Of a stretch of 36,102 nucleotides of DNA, positions 21,619 to 28,474 are shown piece by piece. Under the pieces are notes generated by a model. It did not search any database. It was not told the origin of the DNA and worked only from the letters and a program-made list of their open reading frames with translations. Both the position numbers and the translations under genes were made by a program. The stretch lies in IMG/VR virus record IMGVR_UViG_3300032291_002057, positions 78,305-114,406 of that record; one strand, 5' to 3'. Within the stretch, counting starts at the first letter, position 1. Every line of letters starts with the position of its first letter. Source of the DNA: a virus.

Positions 21619-22215
21619 ATGCAAATGTTCCCTATTAAAAATAAACCTGAATCAATTTGGGTACCACCTACAAATACAGATTTTGATTACAAAAATTGTA
21701 TAATAGAAGTTCCCGATTTAGTGTCATCTGACTTAGCTAATGAGTTAAAAGACTATGCATCAAATAGTGAAGTGTCGGGGTTGCATCCAAGACAAAGTAA
21801 AGATTCAAAAATTGTTGCTAACTTTCATACATGCCTAATATATGATCACAGTCATAAAATATATGAAATACTAAATGATTGCTGGCATATACATGCTAGA
21901 AAAATTTACAATGACATTGTTCAAATTGAACCGTATGAAATAAAAAGATATGTAGAGGGTGATAGCTTTGGAATGCATTATGATAGTTGCACTAGCAACG
22001 AATTAAACATTGCAAGAAAATTAAATATATTAATTCAATTGTCTGAAGGCGATGAATATGAAGGTGGTGATTTAGAAATCGGCCCTTACACATTGAGTAG
22101 AAAATTGGGTACGGGGGTAATATTTCCTGCTGAGTTTTATCATCTTGTCACACCAATTACAAAAGGTGTACGATTCTCGTTGATTGGACATGGCTGGTGT
22201 CCAATTAATATGTAA
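21619..22215 (+). CDS. Prolyl-4-hydroxylase-like Fe(II)/2OG oxygenase (198 aa)
   Basis: The C-terminal half carries the double-stranded beta-helix metal site: YVEGDSFGMHYDS (H-x-D), RKLNILIQLSEGDEYEGGDLEI, GTGVIFPAEFYHLVTPITKGVRFSLIGHGWCP (distal His, and the Arg that binds 2-oxoglutarate). This is the prolyl-hydroxylase/PKHD type, acting on peptidyl proline or a small molecule. A start at 21601 would add six residues; 21619 is chosen because AATAAATA lies 4 nt upstream. It is divergent from the sugar operon with only a few bases between the possible starts. Confidence 0.85.
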   Translation: MQMFPIKNKPESIWVPPTNTDFDYKNCIIEVPDLVSSDLANELKDYASNSEVSGLHPRQSKDSKIVANFHTCLIYDHSHKIYEILNDCWHIHARKIYNDIVQIEPYEIKRYVEGDSFGMHYDSCTSNELNIARKLNILIQLSEGDEYEGGDLEIGPYTLSRKLGTGVIFPAEFYHLVTPITKGVRFSLIGHGWCPINM

Positions 22216-22474
22216 GGTGACCGGTCACTCTCACCACAAGAGCCCCGGTCTAAGTTGTTACACTGTCCATAACATTTATTCTTATGGGATGGCGTTAGAC
22301 CACACCCTAGATAGTTTTCGGTATTCCCTAAAGAGGAACCGTAAGGTCAAATTCTAGTGTACCCCCTCTCCTATCGTTCAAGGGACGCTCTTTTATAACG
22401 TAAAAGAGTAAACCGGGTATAGAGAACAAAGACGTACTTTCGCAGAGGTCTTTGCCGTGTTGCTATTATTTAGC
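22216..22474. ncRNA. Structured non-coding region downstream of the Ro60-like gene
   Basis: No open frame is seen. Inverted repeats include GTGACCGGTCAC near 22217, GGTCTAA/TTAGACC (22247-22253 with 22295-22301) enclosing CCATAA/TTATGG (22267-22272 with 22282-22287), CTCTTTTA/TAAAAGAG (22388-22395 with 22401-22408) and CAAAGAC/GTCTTTG (22427-22433 with 22448-22454). Nested long-range stems fit one or more folded RNAs. The orientation is not settled. It lies directly beside a Ro60-like gene, so a Y-RNA-like partner is a tempting inference. Confidence 0.5.
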
Positions 22475-23899
22475 TTACGCCAAAGTATAGCGATCCTTCA
22501 TAACGGTCTTCAACATGATTGCTTCTGGTGAGAAGTCATCCATGTTACCAGAAAGAATACCTTGTGCAACTGCTGGGCTAAATCCTGAGACTAGCGCAAC
22601 ACCTGTCTTGTCAAACTTAACTGGTGCGTTACCGTATGCGGCGTTCAAGTTCCAGAATACGACCTTTGGAAGTTCGTAGCCTGCCGCTTGATACTTACGT
22701 GCGATCATTTCGATAGCACTGTCATCATGCGAAACACCTGCATCAAATTGCATGTCTGAGAAGATTACTAATGTACCTGGCATTTCTGCTTGAGGAACAT
22801 TGTTATCTACCGCAGTCTTAAGGATCAAATCAAACGCTCGGTTCAAGTCGGTGTTAGCAACTTCACCAGTGTTCATTTGGTCAATCTTTTGATTGATGTT
22901 ACCCTTAAGGTTAACCAACTTAGGAGTGTGTGAGAAGGTCAAGAAAGTATCCTTGAACTTACCAGTGTTCTTGTCTGCAAAATACAATCCCAATGAGATT
23001 GCAACATCCAAACAAGACAAATCACTCTTTGAAGAACGACCACCTGCGGCACAAGTCATAGAACCTGAACTGTCAACCATTGGTAACACGTTACTGTCAC
23101 CGATGAAGTTTGGCAGTGCGTCCCATTGTGCTTGCAATGCATCCAATTCAGTCTTAGTCATAGAACTACGGCTGTACTTGTTGATAGCACCCTTCAACAC
23201 ATCATAAGGGAATACTGCACCAGCGTTAATCTTAACACCAGCTTCACCCTTAACCAACTTGGTTACGTACTCAGCGTAGGTTGTACCATGACGACCAAAA
23301 GCCTTCTTGTAACGTGCATGTGCCACTGAAGGAACATGACTGTAGTTGATGTTGTCCCAGTCGTTAGAACACATTTGTGTTTCAACAACATTGGTCAACG
23401 CAACAAGGCTCTTACGATATTGCTTCGGAGTCATACCAAAGAATTCACGGATTTCACGTGCAACATCGCCCTTACGTGGGGTCCACTTAGCAGCCAATCC
23501 ATTACGGTTACGCAATGCATCGCCCAACATAGTGTATGCTTGTGCCTTAAGATTCTTAGTCTTAAACACAAACAAATCATCGTAACGGCCTAATTCAGGA
23601 ACCTTAACCATCAAACGGCTAGCGTCTTCTGGGTTGGCTACTTCAAGGTAAGACATGATTTGTCGAAACAATTCACGTTCACCGCTACCACCACGTGCAT
23701 CACGTGCCCATTGGGCAATACGCAATGCTAGATCGGAGTTTTCTACGTATGCCGCAGTAAAAGCTGGGATGATGTTCTTACCACGGCTTGCACCGATGTT
23801 ATAGAACAAATCAACACAGGCGTTTGCTGTTGACTTACGTGCCTTCATACCATTTGTAGTACGGGCTTCTTGGTTCATTACTGCTTCTGCGAATTGCAT
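22475..23899 (-). CDS. Ro60/TROVE-like vWA protein, DUF2828 family (474 aa)
   Basis: Residues about 1-265 are helical repeats typical of TROVE/DUF2828 modules; ALRIAQWARDARGGSGERELFRQIMSYL and PELGRYDDLFVF are family phrases. A von Willebrand A domain follows: MIDAS D276-S278-S280 (MVDSSGSM), T350 and D382 (SDMQFD). The end KYQAAGYELPKVVFWNLNAAYGNAPVKFDKTGVALVSGFSPAV is the strongest match to DUF2828 proteins. Ro60 rings bind misfolded RNA and Y RNAs; the same is inferred here. Start MQFAEAV at 23899 follows GGAGAAC; a longer frame from 23914 is unlikely. A structured leader precedes it. Confidence 0.85.
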   Translation of the reverse strand: MQFAEAVMNQEARTTNGMKARKSTANACVDLFYNIGASRGKNIIPAFTAAYVENSDLALRIAQWARDARGGSGERELFRQIMSYLEVANPEDASRLMVKVPELGRYDDLFVFKTKNLKAQAYTMLGDALRNRNGLAAKWTPRKGDVAREIREFFGMTPKQYRKSLVALTNVVETQMCSNDWDNINYSHVPSVAHARYKKAFGRHGTTYAEYVTKLVKGEAGVKINAGAVFPYDVLKGAINKYSRSSMTKTELDALQAQWDALPNFIGDSNVLPMVDSSGSMTCAAGGRSSKSDLSCLDVAISLGLYFADKNTGKFKDTFLTFSHTPKLVNLKGNINQKIDQMNTGEVANTDLNRAFDLILKTAVDNNVPQAEMPGTLVIFSDMQFDAGVSHDDSAIEMIARKYQAAGYELPKVVFWNLNAAYGNAPVKFDKTGVALVSGFSPAVAQGILSGNMDDFSPEAIMLKTVMKDRYTLA

Positions 23900-24163
23900 A
23901 CGTTCTCCTTTCATTTGTATTGCAACAGGATGCGCTTTTTTACTATTATGAAAAGTATTAAAGTTGCTGAAAGCATCCTAAAAATATAACAGGTTAGCTG
24001 TTGACTGCGTTTTTAGACAGGACCGTCACGCCTGCTTTGTTAGTCTTGCTTCAATAGTGCCCTTCAACGATTCACAGATTTTACTCTGTTTCACTCCAGT
24101 CACCTACCACAGTGTCTAACAGTCCATAGTTAATGTATGATGCTGTATCTAACCTAAAGAATG
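23900..24163 (-). ncRNA. Structured leader / candidate Y-like RNA upstream of the Ro60-like gene
   Basis: About 265 nt with no gene lies between a -10 box at 24164 and the ribosome site. On the minus strand, AGGTTAG near the start pairs with CTAACCT near 24000, closing about 155 nt. Inside are a TGTTAG/CTAACA stem and an ACAGA/TCTGT hairpin. A second hairpin, 11 bp with one bulge (AGGATGCTTT...AAAGCGCATCCT), sits at about 23928-23978, just before the ribosome site. It could be a processed RNA, a riboregulatory leader, or both. Confidence 0.5.
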
Positions 24164-24192
24164 ATTATACAACAGTTTGTGTTTGTTGTATA
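24164..24192 (-). promoter_or_regulatory. Promoter for structured RNA and Ro60-like gene
   Basis: Minus strand TATAAT at 24164-24169, with TATACA (4 of 6 to TTGACA) at 24187-24192 after a 17-nt spacer. The spacer begins ACAAACACAAA exactly as in the strong promoter at 33665-33693, which supports it. Confidence 0.6.
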
Positions 24193-24205
24193 TATTTTTT
24201 GGGTA

Positions 24206-24424
24206 TTAAGTTTTTAACTTTTTTAAGTAGTCCCTACCAACGAATCCTTTTTCAACTTCCTTCAATGCGGTAACAATAGGACCGTCAATAATGGTTGGTA
24301 GTTTTGATTTATAACCCCTTTTCAATTCTCTAACTCTAGTTGATGCAATAAGTACCAGATCAAATCTGTTACCTACCATACTAACTGCCTCTTCGCTAGT
24401 GTATCTTGCTCTGCTATCAGCCAT
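24206..24424 (-). CDS. rpoZ: RNA polymerase omega-subunit-like protein (72 aa)
   Basis: The sequence ARYTSEEAVSMVGNRFDLVLIASTRVRELKRGYKSKLPTIIDGPIVTALKEVEKGFVGRDYLKKL follows bacterial omega: R-[FY]-T/V-x-E-E/D-x-V, then G-N-R-F-D/E-L-V-L-x-A-S/A-x-R-A/V-R, a linker, and I/V-V-x-A-L-K/R-E-V/I. The length (72) is close to bacterial omega of 67-91 residues. The last part K-G-x-V-G-x-x-x-L-K-K resembles betaproteobacterial forms. A phage copy could bind host core polymerase and alter its assembly or promoter use. It lies between tRNA-Gly and the Ro60-like gene, with a GAAAGAAAG ribosome site. Confidence 0.8.
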   Translation of the reverse strand: MADSRARYTSEEAVSMVGNRFDLVLIASTRVRELKRGYKSKLPTIIDGPIVTALKEVEKGFVGRDYLKKLKT

Positions 24425-24449
24425 AGTTTCTTTCTTTCGTTAATAAACT

Positions 24450-24523
24450 TGGAGCGGGATAGGAGAATCGAACTCCTGTCCGAACCTTGGCAAGGTCCCG
24501 TTCTACCATTTAACTAATCCCGC
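24450..24523 (-). tRNA. tRNA-Gly (GCC)
   Basis: Cloverleaf with GCGGGAT acceptor, anticodon arm GGACC-TTGCCAA-GGTTC (anticodon GCC), T-loop TTCGATT and encoded CCA. It lies just upstream of the omega-like gene on the same strand, so it probably shares its transcript. Confidence 0.9.
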
Positions 24524-24531
24524 TTTTAACT

Positions 24532-24606
24532 TGGTACCTGGACACGGTTTCGAACCGCGGACCCTCTCCGTGTAAAGGAGACGCTCTACCCCTGAGCTAT
24601 CCAGGC
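24532..24606 (-). tRNA. tRNA-Val (TAC)
   Basis: Acceptor GCCTGGA/TCCAGGT with a G1-U72 wobble, anticodon loop TTTACAC (TAC), T-loop TTCGAAA, encoded ACCA. Its first ten bases are also the end of the upstream small gene (stop TAG within the tRNA). Confidence 0.9.
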
Positions 24607-24782
24607 TTCTTATCTTCACTGCTGTTATTATAACAGACTTTGTTTATATTGTCAAATGCCTCATCTTCAATTTGGGCATCTTCAATTTCTCTAGGATCCG
24701 GCTTGCGAAAAATCGCATCAAAATTATTACCGAATTCTTTCTGACTTACACTATATGGTCTTGGTCTGCTACCTTTACTCAT
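24597..24782 (-). CDS. Small phage protein of SKGSRPRP type (61 aa)
   Basis: MSKGSRPRPYSVSQKEFGNNFDAIFRKPDPREIEDAQIEDEAFDNINK resembles a small family found in many large phages (basic start, F-x-N-N-F-D-x-I-F middle, acidic end). Function unknown. An AAGGAA site precedes the ATG. The last ten bases overlap tRNA-Val, and a consensus promoter for that tRNA is embedded in the last third of the gene. Confidence 0.75.
   Translation of the reverse strand: MSKGSRPRPYSVSQKEFGNNFDAIFRKPDPREIEDAQIEDEAFDNINKVCYNNSSEDKKPG
24627..24655 (-). promoter_or_regulatory. Perfect-consensus sigma70 promoter inside a CDS
   Basis: Minus strand TTGACA (24650-24655), 17-nt spacer, TATAAT (24627-24632). It lies in the coding end of the 61-residue gene and points at tRNA-Val, tRNA-Gly and the omega-like gene. 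Confidence 0.85.
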
Positions 24783-24800
24783 ACATTCCTTACTAAAAAT

Positions 24801-24877
24801 TGGTCGGAGTACAAGGATTCGAACCTTGGACCCCCTGGTCCCAAACCAGGTGCGCTACCAGACTGCGCCACACTCCG
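24801..24877 (-). tRNA. tRNA-Pro (TGG)
   Basis: Acceptor CGGAGTG with TACTCCG, anticodon loop TTTGGGA (TGG), T-loop TTCGAAT, encoded ACCA. C1-G72 at the acceptor end is typical of proline tRNAs. Confidence 0.9.
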
Positions 24878-24881
24878 AAAT

Positions 24882-24957
24882 TGGTTGCGGGTGAAGGATT
24901 CGAACCTCCGGCCTCCAGGTTATGAGCCTGATAGTCTGACCACTGACGTAACCCGCG
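24882..24957 (-). tRNA. Initiator tRNA-fMet (CAT)
   Basis: The 5' end CGCGGGT faces ACCCGCA, giving a C1-A72 mismatch, the hallmark of bacterial initiator tRNA. The anticodon loop is CTCATAA and the 3' end is CAACCA as in bacterial fMet. In the anticodon stem, two of the three usual G-C pairs are kept (30-40, 31-39) and pair 29-41 is A-U. Confidence 0.85.
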
Positions 24958-24967
24958 ATATATTTAT

Positions 24968-24996
24968 ATTATAATTGATTGTCTATTTAAAATCAA
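24968..24996 (-). promoter_or_regulatory. Promoter for tRNA-fMet and tRNA-Pro
   Basis: Minus strand TTGATT (24991-24996), 17-nt spacer, TATAAT (24968-24973), overlapping a TATAAATA octamer immediately downstream. Either signal could start the tRNA-fMet transcript. Confidence 0.65.
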
Positions 24997-25002
24997 GTTT
25001 TT

Positions 25003-25077
25003 TGGTGCGTAATGAGAGATTCGAACTCCCGACCACCGTCGAGTCAGGACGGGACTCTACCACTGAGTTAATCACGC
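25003..25077 (-). tRNA. tRNA with GAC anticodon (Val), unusual position 37
   Basis: Acceptor GCGTGAT/ATTACGC, anticodon stem CCGTC/GACGG with loop CTGACTC (anticodon GAC), T-loop TTCGAAT, encoded ACCA. Position 37 is U where a purine is normal, so decoding may be altered. It starts right after the desaturase stop. Confidence 0.8.
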
Positions 25078-25734
25078 TTATACGTTAAATTTATGTTGGT
25101 GATGTTCTCTATGTCGCCACGTTAATGGCTGAGTTGGCATAATCTCAGGAATGTTTCTAGCCTCACCATATAGATGACCACGAACATTAATTAATCCACT
25201 AAAGTGTAGTGTTGCAACTACTGTAGGACTGATAATAAAAATTACAATCAGTGGATTGATATACCAGAATAAAGCCAGTGACAATAACTGTAACTTAGTC
25301 CAATGTCTATGCATAAACATTTGGAAGTCACTCTTAATATAGTCTTTAATGTAACTAGGATTTAGTGGACCTACTTTCCAAAGTAAGAACCATACACGCC
25401 AGTTGCCTATGTATTTAGGACTATGAGGATCTAGTTCTGTGTCTACATGACGGTGATGCATACGATGCACATAAGCAAAGCCTAGTGGACTTCCTGAACC
25501 ACCTGCAATACATGTAAAAATTGTTGCAAAGATTTCTATCGGACCATCTTTATAAGATTTATGAGCCATTCGCAAGTGAACCAAATCACTGTTGATTAAA
25601 ATGTTGTACAAAATTGTATAGAGTAAGATTGCCAATGCAATATAGATATTAAATCCGTATACAATTATTCCGTACAATAATACTAGGTGATGCACGCCAA
25701 TCATAGCCAAGTTATGGTGTTTAAATATATTCAT
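25078..25734 (-). CDS. Short diiron fatty-acyl desaturase-like protein (218 aa)
   Basis: Three histidine boxes of membrane desaturases are present: H53-LRMA-H58 (H-x4-H), H90-RM-HH94, and H208-RE-HH212, with the phrase FAYVHRMHHRHVDTELDPHSP as in acyl-lipid desaturases. Hydrophobic segments lie at about 12-50, 62-80 and 147-182. It is about 40-80 residues shorter than usual, ending 6 residues after box three, so activity is less certain. Its start overlaps the stop of the hydroxylase gene (ATGA); the tRNA cluster follows immediately. One of four desaturase-like genes in the island. Confidence 0.8.
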   Translation of the reverse strand: MNIFKHHNLAMIGVHHLVLLYGIIVYGFNIYIALAILLYTILYNILINSDLVHLRMAHKSYKDGPIEIFATIFTCIAGGSGSPLGFAYVHRMHHRHVDTELDPHSPKYIGNWRVWFLLWKVGPLNPSYIKDYIKSDFQMFMHRHWTKLQLLSLALFWYINPLIVIFIISPTVVATLHFSGLINVRGHLYGEARNIPEIMPTQPLTWRHREHHQHKFNV

Positions 25735-26465
25735 AGTAATCTCAAATCGTCTTGTCCATTAGTATCAACAATTAAATGCAATCTAGGCACATCACTGTTA
25801 TTGCTTACCCAATGCACCATACCACTGTTAAAAAAGTAAACACTTCCGTCTGCTGGCATCGTATATGATATATTTCCATCTTTGGTTTGCCCACCAAATA
25901 CAACTTGGTCATTTGTAAAGACTGGAATATGATATCTAGTAATATAGCTAGGATCATAATCAACGTGCGGCTTAATTGTAAATCCTGGCATGATTACTGC
26001 TAATCTAACTCTAGTAACTTGGCTCGTAAACATGTCTAGTATTTCTTCAAAGATACCTTTCACATGTTGATTCCTATGAGTATAGTTATGTTCATCAGCT
26101 TCTGGAATATAATCTTTACTAGTTGGATCTAATCTACGTGTTCTAATAAATATAGAACTATGTGTTTCGTCTAATCTATCCTCTGTATTAATCTTTAAAT
26201 CAGGATTAATGTCGGTAAGATAAAGTTGTTTGTATTTTTCACCCTCACGTGAGGCTGCATCTTCTTCTAAAAAGAAGGTATCCTTACAGAACGTGTTTGC
26301 TACTAAAAACGACTTGTGCTTGCTGTCAGCACTATACTTAATATCATTGAATTCATCGTAATTAGTATATCCGTTGTCCACACAATATTGCTTAAGCCGT
26401 TCAATATCAACGGACTTTTCAATTTTTCCGTAAGCAGGTAATTCTTTGCGTGTTAGCCGATTCAT
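25731..26465 (-). CDS. Aspartyl/asparaginyl-hydroxylase-like Fe(II)/2OG oxygenase (244 aa)
   Basis: The C-terminal part holds the double-stranded beta-helix core: RVRLAVIMPGFTIKPHVDYDPSYITRYHIPVF (H-x-D), a strand-rich middle, GSVYFFNSGMVHWVSNNSDVPRLHLIVD (distal His and the Arg for 2-oxoglutarate). This matches the Asp/Asn hydroxylase (Asp_Arg_Hydrox) type. The N-terminal 150 residues are less conserved and may bind substrate. Start MNRL at 26465 follows a GATAAATA octamer. It is coupled to the short desaturase, suggesting both act on one product. Confidence 0.85.
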   Translation of the reverse strand: MNRLTRKELPAYGKIEKSVDIERLKQYCVDNGYTNYDEFNDIKYSADSKHKSFLVANTFCKDTFFLEEDAASREGEKYKQLYLTDINPDLKINTEDRLDETHSSIFIRTRRLDPTSKDYIPEADEHNYTHRNQHVKGIFEEILDMFTSQVTRVRLAVIMPGFTIKPHVDYDPSYITRYHIPVFTNDQVVFGGQTKDGNISYTMPADGSVYFFNSGMVHWVSNNSDVPRLHLIVDTNGQDDLRLL

Positions 26466-26481
26466 ATAAATACTATTTATC
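26465..26481. promoter_or_regulatory. Overlapping divergent late-type octamers
   Basis: TATAAATA at 26465-26472 reads rightward to the desaturase ATG at 26482; GATAAATA at 26474-26481 reads leftward to the ATG at 26465. Both would give leaders of about 2-4 nt. Confidence 0.6.
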
Positions 26482-27288
26482 ATGCATATATCTCACAAAA
26501 GTATTAATTGGCTATTCATATTTCAGATAGTTACCCACCTATCTGTTATTCCTATGCTCATTTACGGTGAACTACATCACTATCTAATAGCCTGGTTAGT
26601 TTTCTTTTTTACCGGATCTATTGGAATGAGTGGAACTTTTCATAGACTATTAAGCCATCGTAGCTATTTAGCACCTAAATGGTGGGAATATTTTGGAACT
26701 ACCTGCGGCACACTAGGCGGTACAGGATCTAGTATAGGATGGTGTGCTGTACATCGTGAACATCATAGATTTACTGATACAGAACGTGATCCACATAGTC
26801 CAAGTTTTCAACCTTGGTGGAAAATTCAATTTCTTAGTATGTTTCATGTGCCGCATGTACGATATGTACCTGATTTACTACGTAGTAAATTTCATGTTAA
26901 TATGCACAAGTACTACTGGTATATACATGCAATATATGCTGTAATATTATATTTGATTGATCCTTTTGCTTTAGTATATGCTTGGCTTGTTCCTAGCTTT
27001 ATATTATGGCATGCAGGAAGTGCTATCAATACATTAAGCCATACATTAGGCTGGCAAGATCATCCATCTAAGGACACTAGCACCAATCATTGGTTAACCG
27101 GCATCTTTATGTGGGGTGAAGGCTGGCATAATAACCATCATCATAGTCCAATGAATTGGAAGTTTGGTGAGAAATGGTGGCAGATTGATGTTACTGCATA
27201 TGTTATTAGATTACTTGGGTTCAAAGGAACGGCTTCCCTCAAAACGGTTCCAGTAAGTAAATCCGGGAAAGTCAGTGGGGATATCTAA
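26482..27288 (+). CDS. Diiron fatty-acyl desaturase (268 aa)
   Basis: All boxes are canonical for acyl-CoA/acyl-lipid delta-9-type desaturases: H54-RLLS-H59 with FHRLLSHRSYLAP, H91-RE-HH95 with AVHREHHRFTDTERDPHSP, and H216-NN-HH220 in GEGWHNNHH, plus NTLSHTLGWQ before box three. Four hydrophobic segments at about 9-50, 75-90, 150-172 and 175-190. It would add a double bond to a fatty acyl chain in the membrane. Its end overlaps the convergent gene by 78 bases. Divergent from the hydroxylase gene. Confidence 0.9.
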   Translation: MHISHKSINWLFIFQIVTHLSVIPMLIYGELHHYLIAWLVFFFTGSIGMSGTFHRLLSHRSYLAPKWWEYFGTTCGTLGGTGSSIGWCAVHREHHRFTDTERDPHSPSFQPWWKIQFLSMFHVPHVRYVPDLLRSKFHVNMHKYYWYIHAIYAVILYLIDPFALVYAWLVPSFILWHAGSAINTLSHTLGWQDHPSKDTSTNHWLTGIFMWGEGWHNNHHHSPMNWKFGEKWWQIDVTAYVIRLLGFKGTASLKTVPVSKSGKVSGDI

Positions 27289-27864
27289 GTATCCATCAAA
27301 GTCGTGAAAGTAAAAGAAACGCCATTTGCTTGACGGTCCCGCATGATACGGATCATTTACAAATGTAAAATAGAATTTGTTATCTTCCGGGAATTCAGCT
27401 ATGCGAGTGCTGTCTAAAACAAAGTGATCTTGACTTTCTACTCTATCTGTATCATATGAAAAACAAACTGTAAAGGTTTGGGGGCAATCATGTTTATGAT
27501 TCATTATTTCCATACCAGGAGCTTGAATCATTAAAAATGAAGCTATAGGTTTCTTTTCTAACTTATCTAACATACTAGTAACTTCTTGCCATTGCTTTGC
27601 AATTGCCAATCTAAATTCCATTGGCACAAAGTTACATTCATTTTCTAATGCTCTACGTAAATGTAGAAGTGTAATTGTTTGTTTCAACGATACTGGTCGT
27701 AAGTATTTTTCATCAAGTACATACTCAAGTTTACTATCAATATGTGTTAATGGAAGCGTATCATAAAACGCAAGGTCCATAGTTTTAAATTCGTGATTAA
27801 TAATATCATACCGCAATTTACCTAATTTGTAAAAGTCACTATTTTTAAAATTTGAAAAATTCAT
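27211..27864 (-). CDS. Putative metal-site oxygenase, paralogue A (217 aa)
   Basis: A shared core with the gene at 30811-31509: M-N-H-K-H-D-C-P-Q-T-F-T at about 119-131 (H-x-H), then F-x-F-V-N-D-P-Y-H and W-R-F-F-Y-F-H-D-F-D-G-Y-L-D-I-P-T-D near the end. Two His, a later His and a conserved Arg fit a jelly-roll Fe site of the kind in Asp/Asn-hydroxylase-like proteins, but the family is not confirmed. The N-terminal part is helical. Last gene of the five-gene operon started at 30355; its 3' end overlaps the convergent desaturase by 78 bases. Confidence 0.7.
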   Translation of the reverse strand: MNFSNFKNSDFYKLGKLRYDIINHEFKTMDLAFYDTLPLTHIDSKLEYVLDEKYLRPVSLKQTITLLHLRRALENECNFVPMEFRLAIAKQWQEVTSMLDKLEKKPIASFLMIQAPGMEIMNHKHDCPQTFTVCFSYDTDRVESQDHFVLDSTRIAEFPEDNKFYFTFVNDPYHAGPSSKWRFFYFHDFDGYLDIPTDFPGFTYWNRFEGSRSFEPK

Positions 27865-28474
27865 GTATGTCCTCTCTTTTTAAGTCCAGCGTACAAACAT
27901 ATTGCTCAGTGTAAAATAATGTTTGTTTTCCTCGGAACTCAAAATTACTTATCAATGCACCACTATCAGGGAACTTAAAATTGTACCCACCTTTTTCCCA
28001 ACCTCTATCACGCCACCATCGATATAACCCATAACGATGGTCATCAAACGTGATGCTGAACGTGTCAAGACCCATATCATATGCTTGCTTTATGTGATAG
28101 GGAAAAATAGTTGCACTTGCTAAACCATTCTGATTCTTAAACAAGTCTGGGTTAGTTGTAATACGATGGCAGTAACTGTCTTTATCTGATACTAATAAAC
28201 CTGCATATACAATGACTTCATCATTCTCATCATACACAAAACTAAAGCTACCTTCTTTAAGTTTATGTTCAAAGCTATATCCTAAACCATTAGTAAAAGA
28301 GGGGTCAAGACTATAATTCGTAATCTTTTCTTTGTTTGCTTCTTTTACGTTCCGAGTAGGATGATTCCACCAGCTCTCCAATGACTTGATTACTTCCTTC
28401 GCTTCATTATACGGATAGTAATCAGTTTTTATATAATAGCCAGGTGTATTAGGACTGTAAATCTTTTCCATCAT
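27845..28474 (-). CDS. GNAT-like protein (209 aa)
   Basis: Residues about 65-170 follow a GNAT-like order: SFSFVYDENDEVIVYAGLLVS strands, YCHRITTNPDLFKNQNGLASATIFPYHIKQAYDMGLDTFSITFDDHRYGLYRWWRDRGWEKGGYNF, with a helix and the R-x-Y-R-W-W-R-D-R-G-W end typical of an acetyl- or acyl-CoA transferase. The C-terminal part is strand-rich. A start at 28474 or 28471 is possible (two Met in a row); it overlaps the desaturase end. It could acylate a lipid or peptide in this pathway. Confidence 0.6.
   Translation of the reverse strand: MMEKIYSPNTPGYYIKTDYYPYNEAKEVIKSLESWWNHPTRNVKEANKEKITNYSLDPSFTNGLGYSFEHKLKEGSFSFVYDENDEVIVYAGLLVSDKDSYCHRITTNPDLFKNQNGLASATIFPYHIKQAYDMGLDTFSITFDDHRYGLYRWWRDRGWEKGGYNFKFPDSGALISNFEFRGKQTLFYTEQYVCTLDLKREDIHEFFKF

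Noticed and set aside
24206-25734. Bacterial chromosome instead of phage (omega gene, desaturases)
   Set aside because: Fibre genes, dense overlapping small genes, tRNA arrays, late-type octamers and absence of host housekeeping operons favour a phage; the omega gene alone is not enough.
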